A DNA stretch of 64,000 nt from the NCBI RefSeq assembly GCF_052857255.1, contig NC_135504.1:147214121-147278120 (forward strand). Reading direction: 5' to 3'. How positions within the stretch are numbered: the stretch's first letter is position 1; each line of letters opens with the position of its first letter. Source of the stretch: Amblyomma americanum. Taxonomy: Eukaryota; Arthropoda; Arachnida; Ixodida; Ixodidae. The notes below the pieces were generated by a model, which saw only the letters and a program-made list of their open reading frames with translations, did no database searches and was not told the origin of the DNA. The translations under genes were made by a program, and so were the position numbers. Shown piece after piece: positions 27,776 to 40,800 of this stretch.

Positions 27776-30700
27776 GCTTTTAGCGCAGTTATAAGAGAAA
27801 AAGTTTTGACGCGTATTACATGGACACTTGTAAAACCGATGTGTTCAGATCTAGGTCATCTCGGTCTAAAACAGCTAGTTTCGTTGTATTAAGCAAGAAT
27901 ACATGCTTTTCGCGCAGTTATAAGAGAAAAAGTTCTGACGCGTATTAGAGGGACTTGTAAAACAGATGTGTTCAGATTTAGCTCATCTCGGTCTAAAACA
28001 GCTTGTTTCGTTGTATTAAGCACGAATACATGCTTTTCGCGCAGTTATAAGAGGAAAAGTTTTGACGCGTATCACATGGACACTTGTAAAACCGATGTGT
28101 TCAGATCTAGCTCGTTTTGGTCTAAAACAGCTTGTTTCGTTGTATTAAGCAAGAATACATGCTTTTCGCGCAGTTATAAGAGAAAAAGTTTTGACGCGTA
28201 TCACATGGACACTTGTAAAACCGATGTGTTCAGATCTAGCTCGTTTTGGTCTAAAACAGCTTGTTTCGTTGTATTAAGCACGAATACATGCTGTTCGCGC
28301 AGTTATAAGAGAAAAAGTTTTGACGCGTATCAGAGGAACACTTGTAAAACCGATGTGTGGTGATTTAGCTCGTTTCGGTCTAAAACAGCTTGTTTCGTTG
28401 TATTAAGCACGAATATATGCTTTTAGCGCAGTTATAAGAGAAAAAGTTTTGACGCGTATCACATGGACACTTGTAAAACCGATGTGTTCAGATCTAGCTC
28501 ATCTCGGTCTAAAACAGCTAGTTTTGCTGTATTAAGCACGAATACATGCTTTTCGCGGAGTTTTAAGAGAAAAAGTTTTGACGCGTATCACGTGGATACT
28601 TGTAAAACGGATGTGTTTAGATATAGCTTGTTTTGTTATAAAACCGCTTGTTTCGTTGTTTTAAGCAAGAATACGTGCTTTTCGCGTAGTTATAGAAGAA
28701 AAAGTTTTGACGCGTATTAGACTTGTAAAACCGATGTGTTCAGATTTAGCTCATCTCGGTCTAAAACAGCTTGTTTCGTTGTATTAGGCACGAATACATG
28801 CTTTTCGCGCAGTTATAAGAGAAAAAGTTTTGACGCGTATCAGAGGAAGACTTGTAAAACCGATGTGTTGTGATTTAGCTTGTTTCGGTCTAAAACAGCT
28901 TGTTTCGTTGTATTAAGCAAGAATACATGCTTTTCGCGCAGTTATAAGAGAGAAAAGTTTTGACGCGTATCACATGGACACATTTAAAACCGATGTTTTC
29001 AGATTTAGCTCGTTTCGGTCTAAAACAGCTTGTTTCGTTGTATTAAGCAAGAATACATGCTTTTCGCGCCGTTATAAGAGAAAAAGTTTTGACGCGTATC
29101 AGAGGAACACTTGTAAAACCGATGTGTGGTGATTTAGCTCGTTTCGGTCTAAAACACCTTGTTTCGTTGTATTAAGCAAGAATACATGCTTTTAGCGCAG
29201 TTATAAGAGAAAAAGTTTTGACGCGTGTCACAGGGACACTTGTAAGACCGGTGTTCAGATTTACCTTGTTTCGGACTAAAACAGCTTGTTTCGTTGGATT
29301 AAGCACGAATACATGCTTTTCGCGCAGTTATAAGAGAAAAAAGTTTTGACGCGTATCACATGGACACTTGTAAAACCGATGTGTTCAGATTTAGCTCGTT
29401 TCGGTCTAAAACAACTTGTTTCGTTGTATTAAGCACGAATACATGCTTTTCGCGCAGTTATAAGAGAAAAAGTTTTGACGCGTGTCACAGGAACACTTGT
29501 AAAACCGATGTGTTTAGATATAGCTCGTTTTGGTATAAAACAGCTTGCTTCGTTGTTTTAAGCAAGAATACGTGCTTTTCGCGTAGTTATAGAAGAAAAA
29601 GTTCTGACGCGTATTAGAGGGACTTGTAAAACCGATGTGTTCAGATTTAGCTCATCTCGGTCTAAAACAGCTTGTTTTGTTGTATTAAGCACGAATACGT
29701 GCTTTTCGCGCTGTTATAAGACAAAAAGTTTTGACGCGTATCAGAGGAAGACTCGTAAAACCGATGTGTTCAGATCTAGCTCGTTTCGGTCTAAAACAGC
29801 TTGTTTCGTTGTATTAAGCACGAATACATGCTTTTAGCGCAGTTATAAGAGAAAAAGTTTTGACGCGTATTACATGGACACTTGTAAAACCGATGTGTTC
29901 AGATCTAGGTCATCTCGGTCTAAAACAGCTAGTTTCGTTGTATTAAGCAAGAATACATGCTTTTCGCGCAGTTATAAGAGAAAAAGTTCTGACGCGTATT
30001 AGAGGGACTTGTAAAACAGATGTGTTCAGATTTAGCTCATCTCGGTCTAAAACAGCTTGTTTCGTTGTATTAAGCACGAATACATGCTTTTCGCGCAGTT
30101 ATAAGAGGAAAAGTTTTGACGCGTATCACATGGACACTTGTAAAACCGATGTGTTCAGATCTAGCTCGTTTTGGTCTAAAACAGCTTGTTTCGTTGTATT
30201 AAGCAAGAATACATGCTTTTCGCGCAGTTATAAGAGAAAAAGTTTTGACGCGTATCACATGGACACTTGTAAAACCGATGTGTTCAGATCTAGCTCGTTT
30301 TGGTCTAAAACAGCTTGTTTCGTTGTATTAAGCACGAATACATGCTGTTCGCGCAGTTATAAGAGAAAAAGTTTTGACGCGTATCAGAGGAACACTTGTA
30401 AAACCGATGTGTGGTGATTTAGCTCGTTTCGGTCTAAAACAGCTTGTTTCGTTGTATTAAGCACGAATATATGCTTTTAGCGCAGTTATAAGAGAAAAAG
30501 TTTTGACGCGTATCACATGGACACTTGTAAAACCGATGTGTTCAGATCTAGCTCATCTCGGTCTAAAACAGCTAGTTTTGCTGTATTAAGCACGAATACA
30601 TGCTTTTCGCGGAGTTTTAAGAGAAAAAGTTTTGACGCGTATCACGTGGATACTTGTAAAACGGATGTGTTTAGATATAGCTTGTTTTGTTATAAAACCG

Positions 30701-31883
30701 CTTGTTTCGTTGTTTTAAGCAAGAATACGTGCTTTTCGCGTAGTTATAGAAGAAAAAGTTTTGACGCGTATTAGACTTGTAAAACCGATGTGTTCAGATT
30801 TAGCTCATCTCGGTCTAAAACAGCTTGTTTCGTTGTATTAGGCACGAATACATGCTTTTCGCGCAGTTATAAGAGAAAAAGTTTTGACGCGTATCAGAGG
30901 AAGACTTGTAAAACCGATGTGTTGTGATTTAGCTTGTTTCGGTTTAAAACTGCTTGTTTCGTTGTATTAAGCAAGAATACATGCTTTTCGCGCAGTTATA
31001 AGAGAAAAAAGTTTTGACGCGTATCACATGGACACATTTAAAACCGATGTTTTCAGATTTAGCTCGTTTCGGTCTAAAACAGCTTGTTTCGTTGTATTAA
31101 GCAAGAATACATGCTTTTCGCGCCGTTATAAGAGAAAAAGTTTTGACGCGTATCAGAGGAACACTTGTAAAACCGATGTGTGGTGATTTAGCTCGTTTCG
31201 GTCTAAAACACCTTGTTTCGTTGTATTAAGCAAGAATACATGCTTTTAGCGCAGTTATAAGAGAAAAAGTTTTGACGCGTGTCACAGGGACACTTGTAAG
31301 ACCGGTGTTCAGATTTACCTTGTTTCGGACTAAAACAGCTTGTTTCGTTGGATTAAGCACGAATACATGCTTTTCGCGCAGTTATAAGAGAAAAAAGTTT
31401 TGACGCGTATCACATGGACACTTGTAAAACCGATATGTTCAGATTTAGCTCGTTTCGGTCTAAAACAACTTGTTTCGTTGTATTAAGCACGAATACATGC
31501 TTTTCGCGCAGTTATAAGAGAAAAAGTTTTGACGCGTGTCACAGGAACACTTGTAAAACCGATGTGTTTAGATATAGCTCGTTTTGGTATAAAACAGCTT
31601 GCTTCGTTGTTTTAAGCAAGAATACGTGCTTTTCGCGTAGTTATAGAAGAAAAAGTTCTGACGCGTATTAGAGGGACTTGTAAAACCGATGTGTTCAGAT
31701 TTAGCTCATCTCGGTCTAAAACAGCTTGTTTTGTTGTATTAAGCACGAATACATGCTTTTCGCGCTGTTATAAGACAAAAAGTTTTGACGCGTATCAGAG
31801 GAAGACTCGTAAAACCGATGTGTTCAGATCTAGCTCGTTTCGGTCTAAAACAGCTTGTTTCGTTGTATTAAGCACGAATACAT
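27776..31883 (+). repeat. Tandem duplication of a 16-unit block (2,054 bp, two copies)
   Basis: Copies run 27,776-29,829 and 29,830-31,883, and a third copy starts at 31,884 but departs from the pattern within one unit. Many matching points keep an exact 2,054-bp offset (for example 27,968/30,022, 28,463/30,517 and 29,360/31,414). Only scattered single-base differences were noticed (for example GATGTG against GATATG at about 31,434, and GTTTAAAACTGC at about 30,942). The copies appear to be well over 98% identical by eye. Confidence 0.88.
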
Positions 31884-34800
31884 GCTTTTAGCGCAGTTAT
31901 AAGAGAAAAAGTTTTGACGCGTATTACATGGACACTTGTAAAACCGATGTGTTCAGATCTAGCTCATCTCGGTCTAAAACAGCTTGTTTCGTTGTATTAA
32001 GCAAGAATACATGCTTTTCGCGCAGTTATAAGAGAAAAAGTTTTGACGCGTTTCACAGGGACACTTGTAAACCCGATGTGTTCAGATTTAGCTCGTTTCG
32101 GTCTAAAACAACTTGTTTCGTTGTATTAAGAACGAATACATGCTTTTAGCGCCGTTTTAAGAGAAAAAGTTTTGACGCGTATCACATGGACACTTGTAAA
32201 CCGATGTGTTCAGATCTAGCTCGTTTTGGTCTAAAACAGCTTGTTTCGTTGTATTAAGCACGAATACATGCTGTTCGCGCAGTTATAAGAGAAAAAGTTT
32301 TGACGCGTGTCACAGGGACACTTGTAAAACCGATGTGTTCAGATTTAGCTCATCTCGGTCTAAAACAGCTAGTTTCGTTGTATTAAGCACGAATACATGC
32401 TTTTCGCGCAGTTATAAGAGAAAAAGTTTTGACGCGTATCAGAGGAACACTTGTAAAACCGATATGTTGTGATTTAGCTCGTTTCGGTCTAAAACAGCTT
32501 GTTTCGTTGTATTAAGCACGAATACATGCTTTTCGCGCAGTTATAAGAGAAAAAGTTTTGACGCGTGCCACAGGGACACTTGTAAAACCGATGTGTTCAG
32601 ATTTAGCTCATCTCGGTCTAAAACAGCTAGTTTCGTTGTGTTAAGCACGAATACATGCTTTTCGCGCAGTTATAAGAGAAAAAGTTTTGACGCGTATCAC
32701 ATGGACACTTGTAGAACCGATGTGTTCAGATCTAGCTCGTTTTGGTCTAAAACAGCTTGTTTCGTTGTATTAAGCACGAATACATGCTGTTCGCGCAGTT
32801 ATAAGTGAAAAAGTTCTGACAAGTGTCACAGGGACACTTGTAAAACCGATGTGTTCAGATTTAGCTCATCTCGGTCTAAAACAGCTAGTTTCGTTGTATT
32901 AAGCAAGAATACATGCTTTTCGCGCAGTTATAAGAGAAAACGTTTTGACGCGTATCAGAGGAACACTTGTAAAACCGATGTGTTGTGATTTAGCTCGTTT
33001 CGGTCGAAAACAGCTTATTTCGTTGTATTAAGCACGAATACATGCTTTTAGCCCAGTTATAAGAAAAAAAGTTTTGACGCTTATCACATGGACACTTGTA
33101 AAACCGATGTGTCTAAAACAGCTTGTTCGTTGTATTAAGCACGAATACATGCTGTTCGCGCAGTTATAAGAGAAAAAGTTTTGACGCGTGTCACAGGGAC
33201 ACTTGTAAAATTGATGTGTTCAGATTTAGCTCATCTCGGTCTAAAACAGCTAGTTTCGTTGTATGAAGCACGAATACATGCTTTTCGCGCAGTTATAAGA
33301 GAAAAAGTTTTGACGCGTATCACGTGGATACTTGTAAAACCGATGTGTTTAGATATAGCTCGTATTGGTATAAAACAGCTTGTTTCGTTGTATTAAGCAT
33401 GAATACGTGCTTTTCTTGCAGTTATAAGAGAAAAAGTTTTTACGCGTATTACGTGGATACTTGTAAATCCGATGTGTTTAGATATAGCTCGTTTCGGTCT
33501 AAAACAGCTTGTTTCGTTGTATTAAGCAAGAATGCATGCTTTTCGCGCAGTTATAAGAGAAAAAGTTTTTACGCGTGTCACAGGGACAATTGTAAAACCG
33601 ATGTGTCCAGATTTAGCTCGTTTCGGTCTAAAACAGCTTGTTTCGTTGTATTAAGCAAGAATACATGCTTTTCGCACAGTTATAAGAGAAAATGATTTGA
33701 CGCGTTTCACAGGGACACTTGTAAAACCGATGTGTTCAGATTTAGCTCGTTTCGGTCTAAAACAACTTGTTTCGTTGTATTAAGCACGAATACATGCTTT
33801 TCGCGCAGTTATAAGAGAAAAAGTTTTGAAGCGTGTCACAGGGACACTTGTAAAACCGATGTGTTTAGATATAGCTCGTTTTGGTATAAAACAGCTTGCT
33901 TCGTTGTTTTAAGCAAGAATACGTGCTTTTCGCGTAGTTATAGAAGAAAAAGTCCTGACGCGTATTAGAGGGACTTGTAAAACCGATGTGTTCAGATTTA
34001 GCTCATCTCGGTCTAAAACAGCTTGTTTCGTTGTATTAAGCACGAATACACGCTTTTCGCGCAGTTATAAGAGAAAAAGTTCTGACGCGTATTAGAGGGA
34101 CTTGTAAAACAGATGTGTTCAGATTTAGCTCATCTCGGTCTAAAACAGCTTGTTTCGTTGTATTAAGCACGAAACATGCTTTTCGCGCAGTTATAAGAGA
34201 AAAAGTTTTGACGCGTATCAGAGGAAGACTTGTAAAACCGATGTGTTCAGATATAGCTCGTTTCGGTCTAAAACAGCTTGTTTCGTTGTATTAAGCAAGA
34301 ATACATGCTTTTCGCGCGGTTATAAGAGAAAAAGTTTTGACGCGTGTCACAGGGACACTTGTAAAACCGATGTGTTCAGATTTACCTCGTTTCGGACTAA
34401 AACAGCTTGTTTCGTTGGATTAAGCACGAATACATGCTTTTCGCGCATTTATAAGTGAAAAAGTTTTGACAAGTGTCACAGGGACACTTGTAAAACCGAT
34501 GAGTTTAGATATAGCTCGTTTTGGTATAAAACAGCTTGCTTCGTTGTTTTAAGCAAGAATACGTGCTTTTCGCGTAGTTATAGAAGAAAAAGTTCTGACG
34601 CGTATTAGAGGGACTTGTAAAACCGATGTGTTCAGATTTAGCTCATCTCGGTCTAAAACAGCTTGTTTTGTTGTATTAAGCACGAATACATGCTTTTCGC
34701 GCTGTTATAAGAGAAAAAGTTTTGACGCGTATCAGAGGAAGACTCGTAAAACCGATGTGTTCAGATCTAGCTCGTTTCGGTCTAAAACAGCTTGTTTCGT

Positions 34801-37800
34801 TGTATTAAGCACGAATACATGCTTTTAGCGCAGTTATAAGAGAAAAAGTTTTGACGCGTATTACATGGACACTTGTAAAACCGATGTGTTCAGATCTAGC
34901 TCATCTCGGTCTAAAACAGCTTGTTTCGTTGTATTAAGCAAAAATACATGCTTTTCTTGCAGTTATAAGAGAAAAAGTTTTGACGCGTTTCACAGGGACA
35001 CTTGTAAACCCGATATGTTCAGATTTAGCTCGTTTCGGTCTAAAACAACTTGTTTCGTTGTATTAAGCACGAATACATGCTTTTAGCGCCGTTATAAGAG
35101 AAAAAGTTTTGACGCGTATCACATGGACACTTGTAAACCGATGTGTTCAGATCTAGCTCGTTTTGGTCTAAAACAGCTTGTTTCGTTGTATTAAGCACGA
35201 ATACATGCTGTTCGCGCAGTTATAAGAGAAAAAGTTTTGACGCGTGTCACAGGGACACTTGTAAAACCGATGTGTTCAGATTTAGCTCATCTCGGTCTAA
35301 AACAGCTAGTTTCGTTGTATTAAGCACGAATACATGCTTTAGGCGCAGTTATAAGAGAAAAAGTTTTGACGCGTATCAGAGGAACACTTGTAAAACCGAT
35401 ATGTTGTTATTTAGCTCCTTTCGGTCTAAAACAGCTTGTTTCGTTGTATTAAGCACGAATACATGCTTTTCGCGCAGTTATAAGAGAAAAAGTTTTGACG
35501 CATGCCACAGGGACACTTGTAAAACCGATGTGTTCAGATTTAGCTCATCTCGGTCTAAAACAGCTAGTTTCGTTGTATTAAGCACGAATACATGCTTTTC
35601 GCGCAGTTATAAGAGAAAAAGTTTTGACGCGTATCACATGGACACTTGTAAAACCGATGTGTTCAGATCTAGCTCGTTTTGGTCTAAAACAGCTTGTTTC
35701 GTTGTATTAAACACGAATACATGCTGTTCGCGCAGTTATAAGTGAAAAAGTTCTGACAAGTGTCACAGGGACACTTGTAAAACCGATGTGTTCAGATTTA
35801 GCTCATCTCGGTCTAAAACAGCTAGTTTCGTTGTATTAAGCAAGAATACATGCTTTTCGCGCAGTTATAAGAGGAAACGTTTTGACGCGTATCAGAGGAA
35901 CACTTGTAAAACCGATGTGTTGTGATTTAGCTCGTTTCGGTCTAAAACAGCTTATTTCGTTGTATTAAGCACGAATACATGCTTTAAGCCCAGTTATAAG
36001 AAAAAAGTTTTGACGCTTATCACATGGACACTTGTAAAACCGATGTGTCTAAAACAGCTTGTTCGTTGTATTAAGCACGAATACATGCTGTTCGCGCAGT
36101 TATAAGAGAAAAAGTTTTGACGCGTATCACGTGGATACTTGTAAAACCGATGTGTTTAGATATAGCTCGTATTGGTATAAAACAGCTTGTTTCGTTGTAT
36201 TAAGCATGAATACGTGCTTTTCTTGCAGTTATAAGAGAAAAAGTTTTGACGCGTATCAGAGGAAGACTCGTAAAATCGATGTGTTCAGATCTAGCTCGTT
36301 TCGGTCTAAAACAGCTTGTTTCGTTGTATTAAGCACGAATACATGCTTTTAGCGCAGTTATAAGAGAAAAAGTTTTGACGCGTATTACATGGACACTTGT
36401 AAAACCGATGTGTTCAGATCTAGCTCATCTCGGTCTAAAACAGCTTGTTTCGTTGTATTAAGCAAGAAAACATGCTTTTCGCGCAGTTATAAGAGAAAAA
36501 GTTTTGACGCGTTTCACAGGGACACTTGTAAACCGGATGTGTTCAGATTTAGCTCGTTTCGGTCTAAAACAACTTGTTTCGTTGTATTAAGCACGAATAC
36601 ATGCTGTTCACGCAGTTATAATAGAAAAAGTTTTGACGCGTGTCACAGGGACACTTCTAAAACCGATGTGTTCAGATTTAGCTCATCTCGGTCTAAAACA
36701 GCTAGTTTCGTTGTATTAAGCAGGAATACATGCTTTTCGCGCAGTTATAAGAGAAAAAGTTTTGACGCGTATCAGAGGAACACTTGTAAAACCGATATGT
36801 TGTGATTTAGCTCGTTTCGGTCTAAAACAGCTTGTTTCGTTGTATTAAGCACGAATACATGCTTTTCGCGCAGTTATAAGAGAAAAAGTTTTGACGCGTG
36901 CCACAGGGACACTTGTAAAACCGATGTGTTCAGATTTAGCTCATCTCGGTCTAAAACAGCTAGTTTCGTTGTATTAAGCACGAATACATGCTTTTCGCGC
37001 AGTTATAAGAGAAAAAGTTTTGACGCGTATCACATGGACACTTGTAAAACCGATGTGTTCAGATCTAGCTCGTTTTGGTCTAAAACAGCTTGTTTCGTTG
37101 TATTAAGCACGAATACATGCTGTTCGCGCAGTTATAAGTGAAAAAGTTCTGACAAGTGTCACAGGGACACTTGTAAAACCGACGTGTTCAGATTTAGCTC
37201 ATCTCGGTCTAAAACAGCTAGTTTCGTTGTATTAAGCAAGAATACATGCTTTTAGCCCAGTTATAAGAAAAAAAGTTTTGACGCTTATCACACGGACACT
37301 TGTAAAACCGATGTGTCTAAAACAGCTTGTTCGTTGTATTAAGCACGAATACATGCTGTTCGCGCAGTTATAAGAGAAAAAGTTTTGACGCGTGTCACAG
37401 CGACACTTGTAACACCGATGTGTTCAGATTTAGCTCATCTCGGTCTAAAACAGCTAGTTTCGTTGTATGAAGCACGAATACATGCTTTTCGCGCAGTTAT
37501 AAGAGAAAAAGTTTTGACGCGTATCACGTGGATACTTGTAAAACCGATGTGTTTAGATATAGCTCGTATTGGTATAAAAGAGCTTGTTTCGTTGTATTAA
37601 GCATGAATACGTGCTTTTCTTGCAATTATAGGAGAAAAAGTTTTTACGCGTATTACGTGGATACTTGTAAATTCGATGTGTTTAGATATAGCTCGTTTCG
37701 GTCTAAAACAGCTTGTTTCGTTGTATTAAGCAAGAATACATGCTTTTCGCGCAGTTATAAGAGAAAAAGTTTTGACGCGTGTCACAGGGACAATTGTAAA

Positions 37801-40800
37801 ACCGATGTGTTCAGATTTACCTCGTTTCGGACTAAAACAGCTTGTTTCGTTAGATTAAGCACGAATACATGCTTTTCGCGCAGTTATAAGAGAAAAAAGT
37901 TTTGACGCGTATCACATGGACACATTTAAAACCGATGTGTCCAGATTTTGCTCGTTTCGGTCTAAAACAGCTTGTTTCGTTGTATTAAGCAAGAATACAT
38001 GCTTTTCGCACAGTTATAAGAGAAAATGATTTGACGCGTTTCACAGGGACACTTGTAAAACCGATGTGTTCAGATTTAGCTCGTTTCGGTCTAAAACAAC
38101 TTGTCTCGTTGTATTAAGCACGAATACATGCTTTTCGCGCAGTTATAAGAGAAAAAGTTTTGAAGCGTGTCACAGGGACACTTGTAAAACCGATGTGTTT
38201 AGATATAGCTCGTTTTGGTATAAAACAGCTTGCTTCGTTGTTTTAAGCAAGAATACGTGCTTTTCGCGTAGTTAGAGAAGAAAAAGTTTTGACGTGTATT
38301 AGAGGGACTTGTAAAACCGATGTGTTCAGATTTAGCTCATCTCGGTCTAAAACAGCTTGTTTCGTTGTATTAAGCACGAATACATGCTTTTCACGCAGTT
38401 ATAAGAGAAAAAGTTTTGACGCGTATCAGAGGAAGACTTGTAAAACCGATGTGTTGTGATTTAGCTCGCTTCGGTCTAAAACAGCTTGTTTCGTTGTATT
38501 AAGCACGAATACGTGCTTTTCGCGCAGTTATAAGAGAAAAAGTTTTGACGCGTATCACATGGACACTTGTAAAACCGATGTGTTCAGATTTACCTCGTTT
38601 CGGACTAAAACAGCTTGTTTCGTTGGATTAAGCACGAATACATGCTTTTCGCGCATTTATAAGTGAAAAAGTTTTGACAAGTGTCACAGGGACACTTGTA
38701 AAACCGATGAGTTCAGATTTAGCTCATCTCGGTCTAAAACAGCTAGTTTCGTTGTATTAAGCAAGAATACATGCTTTTCGCGCAGTTAACAGAGAAAACG
38801 TTTTGACGCGTATCAGAGGAACACTTGTAAAACCGATGTGTTGTGATTTAGCTCGTTTCGGTCTAAAACAGCTTGTTTCGTTGTATTAAGCACGAATACA
38901 TGCTTTTAGCCCAGTTATAAGAGAAAAAGTTTTGATGCTTATCACATGGACACTTGTAAAACCGATGTGTCTAAAACAGCTAGTTCGTTGTATTAAGCAC
39001 GAATACATGCTGTTCGCGCAGTTATAAGAGAAAAAGTTTTGACGCGTGTCACAGGGACACTTGTAAAACCGATGTGTTCAGATTTAGCTCATCTCAGTCT
39101 AAAACAGCTAGTTTCGTTGTATTAAGCACGAATACATGCTTTTCGCGCAGTTATAAGAGAAAAAGTTTTGACGCGTATCACGTGGATACTTGTAAAACCG
39201 ATGTGTTTAGATATAGCTCGTATTGGTATAAAACAGCTTGTTTCGTTGTTTTAAGCACGAATACATGCTTTTCGCGCAGTTATAAGAGAAAAAAGTTTTG
39301 ACGCGTGTCACAGGGACACTTGTAAAACCGATGTGTTCAGATATAGCTCGTTTTGGTATAAAACAACTTGTTTCGTTGTTTTAAGCACGAATACATGCTT
39401 TTCGCGCATTTATAGAAGAAAACGTTTTGACGCGTATTAGAGGGACACTTGTAAAACCGATGTGTTCAGATTTAGCTCATCTCGGTCTAAAACAGCTTGT
39501 TTCGTTGTATTAAGCACGAATACATGCTTTTCGCGCAGTTATAAGAGAAAAAGTTTTGACGCGTATCAGAGGAACACATTTAAACCGATGTGTTCAGATT
39601 TAGCTCGTTTCGGTCTAAAACAACTTGTTTCGTTGTATTAAGCACGAATACGCGCTTTTCGCGCAGTTATAAGAGAAAAAGTTTTGACGCGTATCACGTG
39701 GATACTTGTAAAACCGGTGTGTTTAGATATAGCTCGTTTCGGTCTAAAACAGCTTGTTTCGTTGTATTAAGCAAGAATACATGCTTTTCGCGCAGTTATA
39801 AGAGAAAAAGTTTTGACGCGTGTCACAGGGACAATTGTAAAACCGATGTGTTCAGATTTACCTCGTTTCGGACTAAAACAGCTTGTTTCGTTGGATTAAG
39901 CACGAATACATGCTTTTCGCGCAGTTATAAGAGAAAAAAGTTTTGACGCGCATCACATGGACACATTTAAAAACGTTGTGTCCAGATTTAGCTCGTTTCG
40001 GTCTAAAACAGCTTGTTTCGTTGTATTAAGCAAGAATACATGCTTTTCGCACAGTTATAAGAGAAAATGATTTGACGCGTATCAGAGGAAGACTTGTAAA
40101 ACCGATGTGTTCAGATATAGCTCGTTTCGGTCTAAAACAGCTTGTTTCGGTGATTAAGCACGAATACATGCTTTTAGCGCAGTTATAAGAGAAAAAGTTT
40201 TGACGCGTATTACATGGACACTTGTAAAACCGATGTGTTCAGATCTAGGTCATCTCGGTCTAAAACAGCTAGTTTCGTTGTATTAAGCAAGAATACATGC
40301 TTTTCGCGCAGTTATAAGAGAAAAAGTTCTGACGCGTATTAGAGGGACTTGTAAAACAGATGTGTTCAGATTTAGCTCATCTCGGTCTAAAACAGCTTGT
40401 TTCGTTGTATTAAGCACGAATACATGCTTTTCGCGCAGTTATAAGAGAAAAGTTTTGACGCCTATCACATGGACACTTGTAAAACCGATGTGTTCAGATC
40501 TAGCTCGTTTTGTTCTAAAACAGCTTGTTTCGTTGTATTAAGCAAGAATACATGCTTTTCGCGCAGTTATAAGAGAAAAAGTTTTGACGCGTTTCACAGG
40601 GACACTTGTAAAACCGATGTGTTCAGATTTAGCTCGTTTCGGTCTAAAACAACTTGTGTCGTTGTATTAAGCACGAATACATGCTTTTCGCGGAGTTTTA
40701 AGAGAAAACGTTTTGACGCGTATCACGTGGATACTTGTAAAACGGATGTGTTTAGATATAGCTCGTTTTGTTATAAAACCGCTTGTTTCGTTGTTTTAAG

